Shown: in pieces, positions 46,692 to 55,016 of the stretch
Numbering within the stretch: position 1 is the first letter of the stretch
How the letters are laid out: the number at the start of each line of letters is the position of its first letter
Position numbers and translations under genes: made by a program
Origin: Bacteroidia bacterium
Lineage (GTDB): Bacteria > Bacteroidota > Bacteroidia > Chitinophagales > Chitinophagaceae
NCBI GenBank assembly: GCA_030429205.1
Contig: JAUICZ010000001.1
Coordinates: 1,106,806 to 1,170,805, forward strand
DNA length: 64,000 bases
Reading direction: 5' to 3'
The notes under the pieces: model-generated
Told to the model about the DNA's origin: nothing
Databases searched by the model: none
What the model saw: the letters and a program-made list of their open reading frames with translations, nothing else

Positions 46692-46913
46692 TTAGTTGTT
46701 TTTCTTGCTGCTTCTTTTCTGAATAAAATCTTGAACCAGATTACCTACCAATGCCCCCATTAGTGCTCCGTAAATAGTCATGCTGACGGGATTAGATTTT
46801 ATGGGGCAACTACCTGTGGTACAGCCTATATTGTACCAGTACAAATAACCGGCAATTACCCCCACTATCAAACCCACAATGGTTAAACTATTACGACGGA
46901 TACGTGATAACAT
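46692..46913 (-). CDS. Small membrane protein, DUF6132-like
   Basis: The 73-residue protein has two hydrophobic segments around YWYNIGCTTGSCPIKSNPVSM. The C-x4-C pair in GCTTGSCPI is typical of small Bacteroidota membrane proteins classed as DUF6132, often near thioredoxin or rhodanese genes. No such neighbour is present here. The basic C-terminus (RSSKKN) is cytoplasmic. Confidence 0.7.
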   Translation of the reverse strand: MLSRIRRNSLTIVGLIVGVIAGYLYWYNIGCTTGSCPIKSNPVSMTIYGALMGALVGNLVQDFIQKRSSKKNN

Positions 46914-46970
46914 GCAGTAAAAGTACCCTAAAATTTACAGGCAAACTGTAATGTATGTTACAGTACTAAC

Positions 46971-47690
46971 TTACCGTTTGGCGAGGTATAAAGTAGCCGT
47001 CCCCGTTACATCATATACATTATCTACTCCCGTTCGAGTATTATAAAAGTTATAGTCTGCCCTGAGTATGTTTTTATGCTCGTCGTATTTGTAACTGATG
47101 TTCAATGTAAACTCATTGCCTTTTATACCGGATTTATACACCAGCCTGCCGTTTTTAAATTCTGAGTAATACAGCAATATATTAGATGGAAAATATTTAC
47201 CGTTAGAGATCAACTCAATAAAGCTCTCTCTTGAAAAATCAAAATCTAACTGCAATTTTGCCTGCGGGTCTTTTGTAATGACAAACGGTGGCTTTGTTTC
47301 AGTTTTTGAATAACTGACCAACCAGCCGTCTATTTTATTTATACGTTCTGTACCGTAACCTATAAAAATGGTTTTGCTGGTGCTGACGTCACCTAAACTA
47401 ACAGTAACAGTATAAATACCCGGCTGTTGATATACATGTATCCCCTGCGGACCAGTTGTATCTACGGTACCGTCGCCATAATCGAACTTGTATTTTGCAA
47501 AAGAGTCTCTTGTATTGAAAAATATCTTTGAGTATATATACAAGTCTCCATCGACAAACAACGGCAAAGATTGTTGTTGGGGATTAGTTTGTGTTGGCTG
47601 TGGTTCCGGCTCCGGAATAATATTTTCTTTTTCTTTTTTACATCCTGTAACTGCAACCAGACAAAGTAAAGCGATCAATAGGTTTTTCAT
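46971..47690 (-). CDS. PKD-domain lipoprotein
   Basis: The 239-residue protein has a lipoprotein signal (MKNLLIALLCLVAVTGC) followed by a proline-rich linker (EPEPQPTQT). A PKD-like domain follows (FDYGDGTVDT, IYTVTVSLGD, about 68-115), then a C-terminal beta-rich domain ending in a barrel-like stretch. It should sit on the outer membrane. No partner gene is seen. Confidence 0.8.
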   Translation of the reverse strand: MKNLLIALLCLVAVTGCKKEKENIIPEPEPQPTQTNPQQQSLPLFVDGDLYIYSKIFFNTRDSFAKYKFDYGDGTVDTTGPQGIHVYQQPGIYTVTVSLGDVSTSKTIFIGYGTERINKIDGWLVSYSKTETKPPFVITKDPQAKLQLDFDFSRESFIELISNGKYFPSNILLYYSEFKNGRLVYKSGIKGNEFTLNISYKYDEHKNILRADYNFYNTRTGVDNVYDVTGTATLYLAKR

Positions 47691-47760
47691 AATAGGAGTT
47701 GGTTAATGAGCTTTAAAAATAAAGCTTAATACAATTCTGATTGTCTTATAAGTGTCAACA

Positions 47761-47790
47761 AAAAAGCCCCTGCAAATAATGCAGAGGCTT
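47761..47790 (-). terminator. Terminator of etfA
   Basis: On the minus strand AAGCCTCTGCA / TGCAGGGGCTT with a T-run lies 24 bases after the etfA stop. Confidence 0.8.
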
Positions 47791-47813
47791 CTATACTGTT
47801 ACTTACTGTTGAG

Positions 47814-48791
47814 TTATCCTTGGGCTGCCTTAAAACTTTTTACAGCATCTATCAGGCGTGGTAATACTTCTGCCTGGTCACCGATAACACCGTAATCTGC
47901 TGCTTTAAAGAATGGCGCTTCAGGGTCTTTGTTGATCACAACGATCACTTTAGAACCGTTCACACCGGCAAGGTGTTGTATCGCACCACTGATACCTACT
48001 GCAATGTACAGGTTCGGACGGATGGTACCACCAGTTTGTCCAACGTGCTCGTGGTGTGGTCTCCAATGGCTATCTGCCACAGGGCGGCTACATGCCAATG
48101 TTGCACCTAGTTCTTTAGCCAACTCTTCAAGTGGTCCCCAGTTTTCCGGCCCTTTCATACCACGGCCACCACTTACTACAAGTTCAGCTTCCGGCAAAGG
48201 CACTTCACCTTTCACTACATCTTTACCTGTTACTGTAATACCAAAGTCTTTATCATCAAAAGCAACATCGAGTACTTCTACAGCTGCGCTGCCTTCACCT
48301 TTTGTTACTGCAAACGTGTTAGGTATTAGTGTTACCACTTTCATATCGCTGTTGATGGTAACATTCGCAAATGCCTTACCCGAGAAAACTAATTTTTTCA
48401 CTGTAAAACCATTGCTAAGATCCGGTTGTGCAACTGCACCTGCTACCATACCCGCTTTCAAGCGTGCTGCTAATCTTGGTGCTACTGCTTTACCCGTCAC
48501 ATCGTGCAAACCAACGATCACTTTTGCGCCTTCTTTCTCTGCTGCTGCTGCCAATGCTCTTGTATAGGCACGTGCATTCAGGTTGTTCAAACGCTCGTCT
48601 GCCACATGCAATACTTTTGTTGCGCCATAAGCACCCAACTCTGCCATAGCATCGTTACTGCAAGCACCCAATACCACTGCTGTAGCGTTTGTACCCATAG
48701 CCTCTGCTATACCTGCTGCGTATTGTACAGACTCAAATGTCTTTTTCTTAAAAACTCCTTCTTCGTGTTCTGCTAAAACTATTACAGACAT
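47814..48791 (-). CDS. etfA: Electron transfer flavoprotein alpha subunit
   Basis: The 325-residue protein has the FAD-binding C-terminal half GGRGMKGPENWGPLEELAKELGA, SRPVADSHWRP, VGQTGGTIRPNLYIAVGISGAIQHLAG and INKDPEAPFFKAADYG. With EtfB it carries electrons from acyl-CoA dehydrogenases to the quinone pool. It follows etfB after 50 bases on the same strand and ends in a clear terminator. Confidence 0.95.
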   Translation of the reverse strand: MSVIVLAEHEEGVFKKKTFESVQYAAGIAEAMGTNATAVVLGACSNDAMAELGAYGATKVLHVADERLNNLNARAYTRALAAAAEKEGAKVIVGLHDVTGKAVAPRLAARLKAGMVAGAVAQPDLSNGFTVKKLVFSGKAFANVTINSDMKVVTLIPNTFAVTKGEGSAAVEVLDVAFDDKDFGITVTGKDVVKGEVPLPEAELVVSGGRGMKGPENWGPLEELAKELGATLACSRPVADSHWRPHHEHVGQTGGTIRPNLYIAVGISGAIQHLAGVNGSKVIVVINKDPEAPFFKAADYGVIGDQAEVLPRLIDAVKSFKAAQG

Positions 48792-48841
48792 AATATTTTT
48801 TATTTAGACCGACTTGTTTGCCGGAGCGTTATCAATTTAGA

Positions 48842-49585
48842 TTAGATGACTTTTGCCTCGTTATGTAATAAGCTTACTAACTCGTCCATATTCTCGGCAT
48901 CTACCATTTTCACACCGCCTTTTGCCGGTGGTAATTCGTAAGAGCTGATCTCTGTAACTGTATCAACAGCTGCAGGCTCCACCACTTTCAATGGTTTTGT
49001 ACGTGCTGCCATGATACCGCGCATGTTCGGGATACGCGCTTCTGCCATACCTTTTTGGCAAGACACTACTAATGGCAAACCAGCTGTGTTCATTTCCTGC
49101 CCGCCTTCTATCTCTCTGTTGATGGTTGCTGTACCATCTGCAATATCCATCTTGGTAGCAAAACCAACATAGTTCATATCCAGTAGTTCAGCTATCATAG
49201 CGCCAACTGCGCCGTTGTTATAGTCGATGCTTTCTTTACCACACAATACAAGATCGTACCCTTCGCTCTTAGCATATTCAGCAATTTGTGCTGCTACTAC
49301 ATACGGGTCGCTACTGTCTGTGTTGATGCGGATAGCCTCATCGCCACCCAGAGCCAAAGCCTTACGGATGATCGGGTCAGCATCTTGCGTACCAACAGTT
49401 ACTAAATGAACAGCAGATGCGGTACCTGCCTCTTTCAATTCAAGCGCACGTACCAAAGCATACCACTCGTCGTATGGGTTGATGATGTAGGTAACACCAT
49501 CTTTCTGGAAACTTTTGTTGTCATCGCTAAACGCGATCTTAGAAGTTGTGTCAGGAACCTGACTGATGCACACTAATATCTTCAT
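48842..49585 (-). CDS. etfB: Electron transfer flavoprotein beta subunit
   Basis: The 247-residue protein has VCISQVPDTTSKI at the start, INPYDEWYALVRALELKE, the AMP-binding DLVLCGKESIDYNNGAVG, and the recognition-loop stretch LPLVVSCQKGMAEARIPNMRGIMAART. It is the first gene of the etfBA operon. A TATTTTTG promoter element lies at 49640-49647, 54 bases upstream. Confidence 0.95.
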   Translation of the reverse strand: MKILVCISQVPDTTSKIAFSDDNKSFQKDGVTYIINPYDEWYALVRALELKEAGTASAVHLVTVGTQDADPIIRKALALGGDEAIRINTDSSDPYVVAAQIAEYAKSEGYDLVLCGKESIDYNNGAVGAMIAELLDMNYVGFATKMDIADGTATINREIEGGQEMNTAGLPLVVSCQKGMAEARIPNMRGIMAARTKPLKVVEPAAVDTVTEISSYELPPAKGGVKMVDAENMDELVSLLHNEAKVI

Positions 49586-49639
49586 ATCAGAAGTATTTTT
49601 TTCTATGATTTATCTACAATATAAATGTAAAATGGTTGG

Positions 49640-49647
49640 CAAAAATA
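49640..49647 (-). promoter_or_regulatory. -7 element of etfBA
   Basis: TATTTTTG on the minus strand matches TAnnTTTG; the -33 element is weak. Confidence 0.5.
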
Positions 49648-49683
49648 CGGCAAAAAGCTGGCTATTCCGAGTAAACAAGGCAT

Positions 49684-49707
49684 AAAAAAAGCCCCGTAAA
49701 CGGGGCT
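49684..49707 (-). terminator. Terminator of the zinc-ribbon gene
   Basis: On the minus strand AGCCCCGT-TT-ACGGGGCT is followed by a seven-base T-run, 25 bases after the stop. Confidence 0.85.
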
Positions 49708-49731
49708 CTTCAGTTATTTAACAGACCTTAA

Positions 49732-50487
49732 TTAGTCGATCTTTACTTTTTCATGTAGTGTTTCATCTACCAATACACGACCGCAGTGCTCACAAGCAAT
49801 TACTTTCTTGTGCTGACGGATCTCGCTCTGGCGCTGTGGAGGTATTACATTGAAACATCCACCGCAAGAATCACGCTCAATAGCTACAACAGACAAACCG
49901 TTGCGGTAGCTACCGCGGATACGCTCGTATGCTGTAAGCAGGCGAGGATCTACTTTTTCCTTAGCCTCTTCTGACTTTGCTAATAGTAGCTGCTCTTCCT
50001 TCTCTGTTTCTGCGATGATCTTATCCAGCTCTTCTCTCTTTTCTCTCAACTGATCTTCTACATCAGCCATTTTCTCTTGTGTAGCTTCTTTCTGCTCGTT
50101 ACGGTTCTTCAACTCATAACCCGCATCTTTAATGTGCTTTTCGTTCAGCTTCACTTCCAGCTCACACATCTCCAACTCTTTGTTGATGGCTTCAAACTCA
50201 CGATTGTTCTTAACATTATCCTGTTGCTTCTCATATTTCTTGATCAGCTCCTGAGCATTTTTCTTAGCCTCGGTCTTTTCCGCCACAAAGCTGTTGATGC
50301 TTTCAATCTCTGCATCTATATTATTGACACGTGTTTGTAAACCAGCCACGTTATCTTCAAGGTCTTTCACTTCCATTGGCAACTCACCCTGCAATGTTTT
50401 GATCTCATCTATTTTAGAATCGATCTTTTGTAGTGTAAGTAATGCTACGAGTTTTTCTTCAACCGAAAATTCTTTAACTCTTGCCAT
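49732..50487 (-). CDS. Coiled-coil protein with C-terminal C4 zinc ribbon
   Basis: In this 251-residue protein, residues about 15-190 form a long helical hairpin rich in Glu and Lys, and the end has a zinc ribbon with CGGC (about 207-210) and CEHC (about 233-236). This is the DUF164/CdsZ family, implicated in RNA or protein quality control. It overlaps nothing but is only three bases from the upstream Nif3-like gene; the pairing of these two genes is common in Bacteroidota. Confidence 0.85.
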   Translation of the reverse strand: MARVKEFSVEEKLVALLTLQKIDSKIDEIKTLQGELPMEVKDLEDNVAGLQTRVNNIDAEIESINSFVAEKTEAKKNAQELIKKYEKQQDNVKNNREFEAINKELEMCELEVKLNEKHIKDAGYELKNRNEQKEATQEKMADVEDQLREKREELDKIIAETEKEEQLLLAKSEEAKEKVDPRLLTAYERIRGSYRNGLSVVAIERDSCGGCFNVIPPQRQSEIRQHKKVIACEHCGRVLVDETLHEKVKID

Positions 50488-50490
50488 ATA

Positions 50491-51591
50491 TTAATAATAA
50501 TAATTTACCGGATTTGTGGATAAATTTGATAAAAGAGTGGCAAAATTAGGGAATTTTTTATTAATAATATCCTGAAATATTTCATTTGTGAACTGCTCGC
50601 TCTCGTAGTGCCCTATATCGGCTATAACTATCTGCCCGTCAGCGTCGAAGAACTGGTGGTATTTAAAATCTCCCGTAATAAATACATCTGCCCCTGCGGC
50701 TATGGCATTGCCCAGTAAAAAACTGCCCGATCCCCCGCAGACAGCCACTTTCCGCACATCTTTGCCCTGCAAAGCAGTATGGCGAATGCAGTGTGTATGC
50801 ATGTTCTCCTTCACGTATTCCAGAAAATCCTGCTCTGTCATGGGGGCAATCAGCTCACCTAGCATACCTGCCCCCAAATCTTGATTGATATTATCTATAG
50901 CTACCATTTCGTAGGCTACCTCCTCGTACGGATGGGCATTGAACAGGGCTTTTAACACTGCCGAACGGCGTGCTTTGTCTACCAATACCTCTATTTTCTG
51001 CTCTTCTACCGCCTCTCTTTCGCCACCAGCCTTGCCGATTGCAGGGTTGCTGCCCGCTGACGGTTTGAAAGTGCCGGTACCTGCCGTATTAAAACTACAC
51101 TCAGAATATTGACCTACCTGACCCGCACCTGCGGCAAACAGTGCATCGCGCACAGGATCTACAGCATTTAACGGAGCATAGGTATATAGTTTATACAAAG
51201 TACCACCCATGGCAGATAGGATGCTGGTTTTTTGCAGCCCCAGCTTCTCACATATCTTGGCATTGACACCATTGCGTACATTATCCAGATTGGTGTGGCA
51301 GGCGTATATATTGATGTCGTTTTTGATGGCCTTTTGTACTATACGCTCGATGTAGTTACGACCGCTGATCTGCTTGAGCCCCGAGAACAATAGGGGGTGG
51401 TGCGCCACGATCAAATTAGCACCGCGCTGCATGGCCTCGTCCAGAATAGCCTCTGTAACATCCAGCGTGATGAGTGCGGCACGAGCCTCGTCGTTGGGAT
51501 TACCGATTTGCAGTCCGCTATTGTCGTACCCCTCTTGATACGTGGGTGGCGCAAAAGCTTCTATGGCTTGTATAATGTCTTTTACCAGCAT
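50491..51591 (-). CDS. Nif3-like dinuclear metal centre protein
   Basis: The 366-residue protein has the metal-ligand stretches NLIVAHHPLLFSGLKQ, YACHTNLDNVRNG, and, near the end, FITGDFKYHQFFDADG and VIADIGHYESE. A central insertion (about 130-230, HPYEEVAYEM) is the PII-like domain of the YqfO subgroup. Members were once annotated as GTP cyclohydrolase I type 2; the true activity is uncertain. It is in an operon with the zinc-ribbon protein. Confidence 0.9.
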   Translation of the reverse strand: MLVKDIIQAIEAFAPPTYQEGYDNSGLQIGNPNDEARAALITLDVTEAILDEAMQRGANLIVAHHPLLFSGLKQISGRNYIERIVQKAIKNDINIYACHTNLDNVRNGVNAKICEKLGLQKTSILSAMGGTLYKLYTYAPLNAVDPVRDALFAAGAGQVGQYSECSFNTAGTGTFKPSAGSNPAIGKAGGEREAVEEQKIEVLVDKARRSAVLKALFNAHPYEEVAYEMVAIDNINQDLGAGMLGELIAPMTEQDFLEYVKENMHTHCIRHTALQGKDVRKVAVCGGSGSFLLGNAIAAGADVFITGDFKYHQFFDADGQIVIADIGHYESEQFTNEIFQDIINKKFPNFATLLSNLSTNPVNYYY

Positions 51592-51636
51592 GGTATAAAA
51601 GTAAAGAAAAGCCGGCTTTCTGATGATACAACATAC

Positions 51637-52041
51637 CTATGGTTTAAAATCGACGGCAACGTATTTGTTCGGGTAGGTGTCTGTTCGCCTGACGTGTTGA
51701 TCGTCATCATCTTTATAAAAATAAAAAGCACCATAGTATTTACCACTACCCAGGCGGCCGGGGGTGATATTATACTCTATACTTTCCTGTGTACTGCGCA
51801 GCCTGCGAGTGGCAACATAGTGGCAAACAGTATCTCTGTCGGTGGCTTTACATAAATAATACTTTACGCGGGTTTCTCCCTGCCTTGCAGTAGTGCAGGT
51901 AAGTTTTACTGTTACCGTTTCGCGATAACTGGCTACAGCAACATTCAAGTAAGAGCCCTTGATGCTAATGGGCTGATCGGTGGTTTGTGCCTTGCTGCTA
52001 TTGAGGAGTAGCAAGCAAAACAAAAGGGCAGGCAACTTCAT
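51637..52041 (-). CDS. Small secreted protein, copy B of a duplicated pair
   Basis: The 134-residue protein is a homologue of the one at 32700-33104 with the same architecture: a signal peptide ending SSKAQ, SIKGSYLNVAVASYRETVTV and YPNKYVAVDFKP. Conservation is strongest in the central strands and weakest near DVDEQ/DDDDQ. The motif AAACCGTTTGCCA before the start is shared with the other copy. No other gene of the neighbourhood is duplicated with it. Confidence 0.75.
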   Translation of the reverse strand: MKLPALLFCLLLLNSSKAQTTDQPISIKGSYLNVAVASYRETVTVKLTCTTARQGETRVKYYLCKATDRDTVCHYVATRRLRSTQESIEYNITPGRLGSGKYYGAFYFYKDDDDQHVRRTDTYPNKYVAVDFKP

Positions 52042-52338
52042 TTGGCAAACGGTTTAGTTTCAGGTTCAATGTACCGACACAACGTGTTACGGAAGTGTCT
52101 GATTCTTTAAAATGACGTTTTCATCAATTGAACGGTACATATTGTGTAATAAAACGTTCTGAGTCTCTCAAAACGTATGTGCCTATTGTCATTTATCGGT
52201 ACAAATATTATTAACCTTTGGTTTGTTTTTTAGCTACAATACTACTTGTGCTGCCCGACAACAGAGAATTGATGCATAATAACAATACAGGCATAAACTG
52301 TATCTTGCTCTATCATTTAGTTCATTAAAACAAAACTT

Positions 52339-53793
52339 ATGGCCCTGAGCTTAAAACCTTCATATACCGAAGACTACCCTATTCAAGACTTAACTACCAC
52401 TCAATTTTTAGGATTACTTGTAATCACTGCTGAAAGATTTGGCTGGCAGATTCAACATATTAGCGACAGAGGTATAATAGCCTATACTGACAGCGGAGCA
52501 TTTGCCTCGAACGCACTTATTACTATTACCATTGAAGATGGTATTGCCACTTTTAAAAGCGAGTCTACCAGTACAGCATTGGTGAGTACCCACAAGAAGA
52601 AATATGTTACTCAATTTATAGAAGCCATATCTCAAAACACATATGAAGTTGAAGAACTGGATGAAAAATACAACGAACTGAAAGAGCATTTTCCTGCTCC
52701 GGAAGACGATGCACTTACCTTACCTCCTGAATCTACACAAGACAAGTTTAAGAACTTCTTTTCCATCTTTGTACCTGTACCCGGCTATTTTGTTACACCA
52801 ATAATCATCAACCTTAACATACTTATATTCATCATCATGGTGCTGAAAGGGGTGGATATTATATCGCCTACCTCTGAGTCTCTGATATACTGGGGCGCCA
52901 ACTTCAGACCAATAACCTTAGACGGGCAGCCATGGAGATTACTAACGTCTTGCTTTCTGCATATTGGTATTTTCCACTTATTAATGAACATGTATGCCTT
53001 ATTATATATCGGTATTCTACTGGAGCACAGGCTGGGGACAGCCCGCTATCTTACAGCATATCTTCTAGCAGGTATTGCCGCAAGCATAACTAGCCTGTGG
53101 TGGCACGACCTCACTGTTAGTGCAGGTGCATCAGGAGCGATATTTGGTATGTACGGGCTTTTTCTTGCACTGTTAACTACTAATATCATCAGCAAAAACC
53201 AACGTAAAGCACTGCTGACCAGTATTGGAATTTTTGTGGCTTACAACCTGATGAACGGTGTAAAAGAAGGCGTTGATAACGCTGCACATATTGGCGGTTT
53301 ATTAAGTGGTGCTATCATCGGTTTTGCATTTGTACCCAGCTTAAAACAACAAGCATCAAAACAAACAACTAACATCACTATTGCCGGGTTGACAGTATTA
53401 CTTTTGGGCTGTTCATTCTTTGCTTTAAAAACCATACCTAACGACATAGGCACTTATCAAACAAAAATGGAGCAGTTTATAACTTTTGAAGAAGAGGCTC
53501 TGAGCCTATACACCCTACCCGATAAAGCAACAGAAGAAGATTTTCTACTGGCGGTAGAACAAAAAGGCATCGCCAACTGGAAAAACTGTTTACAACTACT
53601 GTACGAAATAGAGCAGCTGAACATACCCGACAACTTACAAGAAAGAAACAAACAACTGATAGCTTACTGCAACATGCGGATCAGCAGTTATGGCTTGCTT
53701 CTAAAGAAGTTCGTTGAAGAAACAAAAGCCTACGACGATAAGATAATAGAGTACAACCAACAGATAGACTCTATCATCAGCAACCTGAACTAA
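52339..53793 (+). CDS. Rhomboid-family intramembrane serine protease
   Basis: In the 484-residue protein, residues about 1-140 form a soluble N-terminal domain, followed by six to seven membrane helices with HIGIFHLLMNMYAL, catalytic Ser265 (GASGAIFG) and His317 (NAAHIGG). The rest (about 350-484) is an extended coiled-coil tail after a seventh helix. Rhomboids cleave membrane-anchored substrates within the bilayer. Both catalytic residues are intact. The N- and C-terminal extensions are a Bacteroidota-style elaboration. Confidence 0.92.
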   Translation: MALSLKPSYTEDYPIQDLTTTQFLGLLVITAERFGWQIQHISDRGIIAYTDSGAFASNALITITIEDGIATFKSESTSTALVSTHKKKYVTQFIEAISQNTYEVEELDEKYNELKEHFPAPEDDALTLPPESTQDKFKNFFSIFVPVPGYFVTPIIINLNILIFIIMVLKGVDIISPTSESLIYWGANFRPITLDGQPWRLLTSCFLHIGIFHLLMNMYALLYIGILLEHRLGTARYLTAYLLAGIAASITSLWWHDLTVSAGASGAIFGMYGLFLALLTTNIISKNQRKALLTSIGIFVAYNLMNGVKEGVDNAAHIGGLLSGAIIGFAFVPSLKQQASKQTTNITIAGLTVLLLGCSFFALKTIPNDIGTYQTKMEQFITFEEEALSLYTLPDKATEEDFLLAVEQKGIANWKNCLQLLYEIEQLNIPDNLQERNKQLIAYCNMRISSYGLLLKKFVEETKAYDDKIIEYNQQIDSIISNLN

Positions 53794-53810
53794 TGACAGG
53801 GAAAACACCA

Positions 53811-54038
53811 TCACTCCTCAAAATAAAAGTTATAGATCATAGAGCCGACCTTGTCGTTGATGTTGCGGGCGCCATGGTGTTGTAGCCAGCGTTCAAACAG
53901 CTCGGGGTCGTCGGTAGTGAAGCGGACGACGCGCCCGTCTTTTAAAGAGATCACAAATGTGTCTATAGAAAAAATGTAGGCCGACACCTGTGTGCCGCTG
54001 AACTCGAACCCCGCAAAGCGGGTGGTGAAAGTATTCAT
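53811..54038 (-). CDS. 75-aa conserved small protein of the RNA cassette, copy 2
   Basis: The protein is identical to that at 37098-37325 over all 75 residues. The DNA differs at eight sense codons (for example ACC/ACA, TCA/TCG, GTA/GTC) and in the stop (TAG against TGA), all silent. This rules out a very recent copy and shows selection on the protein. It lies downstream of the second structured RNA, again with GC-richer codons than its neighbours, and ends 17 bases after the convergent rhomboid gene. Confidence 0.8.
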   Translation of the reverse strand: MNTFTTRFAGFEFSGTQVSAYIFSIDTFVISLKDGRVVRFTTDDPELFERWLQHHGARNINDKVGSMIYNFYFEE

Positions 54039-54097
54039 ACAGTTACGGTTTAGTATCACAATAAATTGATAGGTTTATTTAGGATACCGAGACCCGA

Positions 54098-54274
54098 CCG
54101 TAAAAAAACGGGCGTGGAACTCAACTCACCGCCATAGAGGTCCTAGGAGACCCGAGACACGAATAAGAGAGCCCACGCCTTTAACGTGAGCGTTCTTACC
54201 TCGTCTTGTGTCTCTTGAAATTTCCTAGGTTCCTATGACAAGACGAAAGCAATTACGCTTTCAATATTTTCAAC
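54098..54274 (-). ncRNA. Candidate structured RNA leader, copy 2
   Basis: On the minus strand the same helices as in copy 1 are present with changed bases: GTCATAG (54233-54239) pairs with CTATGGC (54131-54137), GAGACAC (54208-54214) with GTGTCTC (54154-54160), and GCTCACG (54185-54191) with CGTGGGC (54171-54177). The alternative pairing GGCGTGG (54173-54179) with CCACGCC (54111-54117) again ends in a seven-base T-run (54102-54108). The predicted promoter TACCTTTAC is at 54276-54284. Confidence 0.6.
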
Positions 54275-54275
54275 C

Positions 54276-54284
54276 GTAAAGGTA
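54276..54284 (-). promoter_or_regulatory. Predicted promoter of RNA cassette, copy 2
   Basis: TACCTTTAC on the minus strand, preceded by the CTCCCAACAATTAAAC block shared with copy 1. Between it and the divergent SieB-like gene is the shared palindrome GTGAAAATCAC; nothing else is conserved with copy 1 in that gap. Confidence 0.5.
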
Positions 54285-54395
54285 AGTTTAATTGTTGGGA
54301 GTGTGGAAGGGGTGATTTTCACGTATACGCTTTATATAGATTCGGCTTATCTTTATTATAAGACACTTATAAATACCTATATAAGCTAAAATTTT

Positions 54396-55004
54396 ATGGA
54401 AAAGATTATTGAGAAGTTATTCGATATAAAGAAAATACCTGTTAAGTTCTTTTTTGTAATATGGATATGTAGCTTGTTATTATTATTCCTTCCAGCAAAG
54501 ATTGTCGAAAAACTAAAGCTCGATGAATTTATTGCCGAATATGGAAAATATGTAGGGCTTGCATTTATTTTTTGTTCGGCATTCTTAATTGTTACATTGG
54601 TAAGTTTTTTAACAAAAAGAGGCAAGAGTAAGCGTTATATAAAAAGTATCGAAGAAACTATATTGAAAAGTATAAATAATTTAGACAGCCATGAAAAGGC
54701 CTTATTAAGGGAGTTCGTAATAAATGGTAAAAGTGCATTGCAGTTGCCTTTTGATAATGATACTGTACAAGGTTTAGTAAACAAACATGTCATTTATCAA
54801 ATTTCAGATACTGGGTTTGCGTACCGTGATGGAATGTTTTTTTCATATTCAATTACAGGTTTTGCAGATGACCATCTGACTAATAATATGCTAGATATAC
54901 CTAGTGATATTAGTGATGCTGATAGAGACAGAATACTAAATAGTAGACCGGTATGGGCAATGGAACGTGCGAAATGGGATAACATTAGAAATGCAAGATG
55001 GTAG
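54396..55004 (+). CDS. SieB-like superinfection exclusion membrane protein
   Basis: This 202-residue protein has two membrane helices (residues about 17-33 and 52-70: FFFVIWICSLLLLFLP and YVGLAFIFCSAFLIVTLV), then a helical cytoplasmic domain with LDSHEKALLREFVINGKSAL. This is the layout of superinfection-exclusion B family proteins, which abort infection by certain phages from the inner membrane. It is AT-rich, has no operon partner, and is divergent from the second RNA cassette. The assignment rests on architecture and sequence style. Confidence 0.65.
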   Translation: MEKIIEKLFDIKKIPVKFFFVIWICSLLLLFLPAKIVEKLKLDEFIAEYGKYVGLAFIFCSAFLIVTLVSFLTKRGKSKRYIKSIEETILKSINNLDSHEKALLREFVINGKSALQLPFDNDTVQGLVNKHVIYQISDTGFAYRDGMFFSYSITGFADDHLTNNMLDIPSDISDADRDRILNSRPVWAMERAKWDNIRNARW

Positions 55005-55016
55005 GTTTATTTCAAT

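Noticed and set aside
47929-48567. A 212-codon open frame antisense to etfA
   Set aside because: Shadow of a clearly real EtfA frame; low-complexity Thr/Pro/Ser composition.
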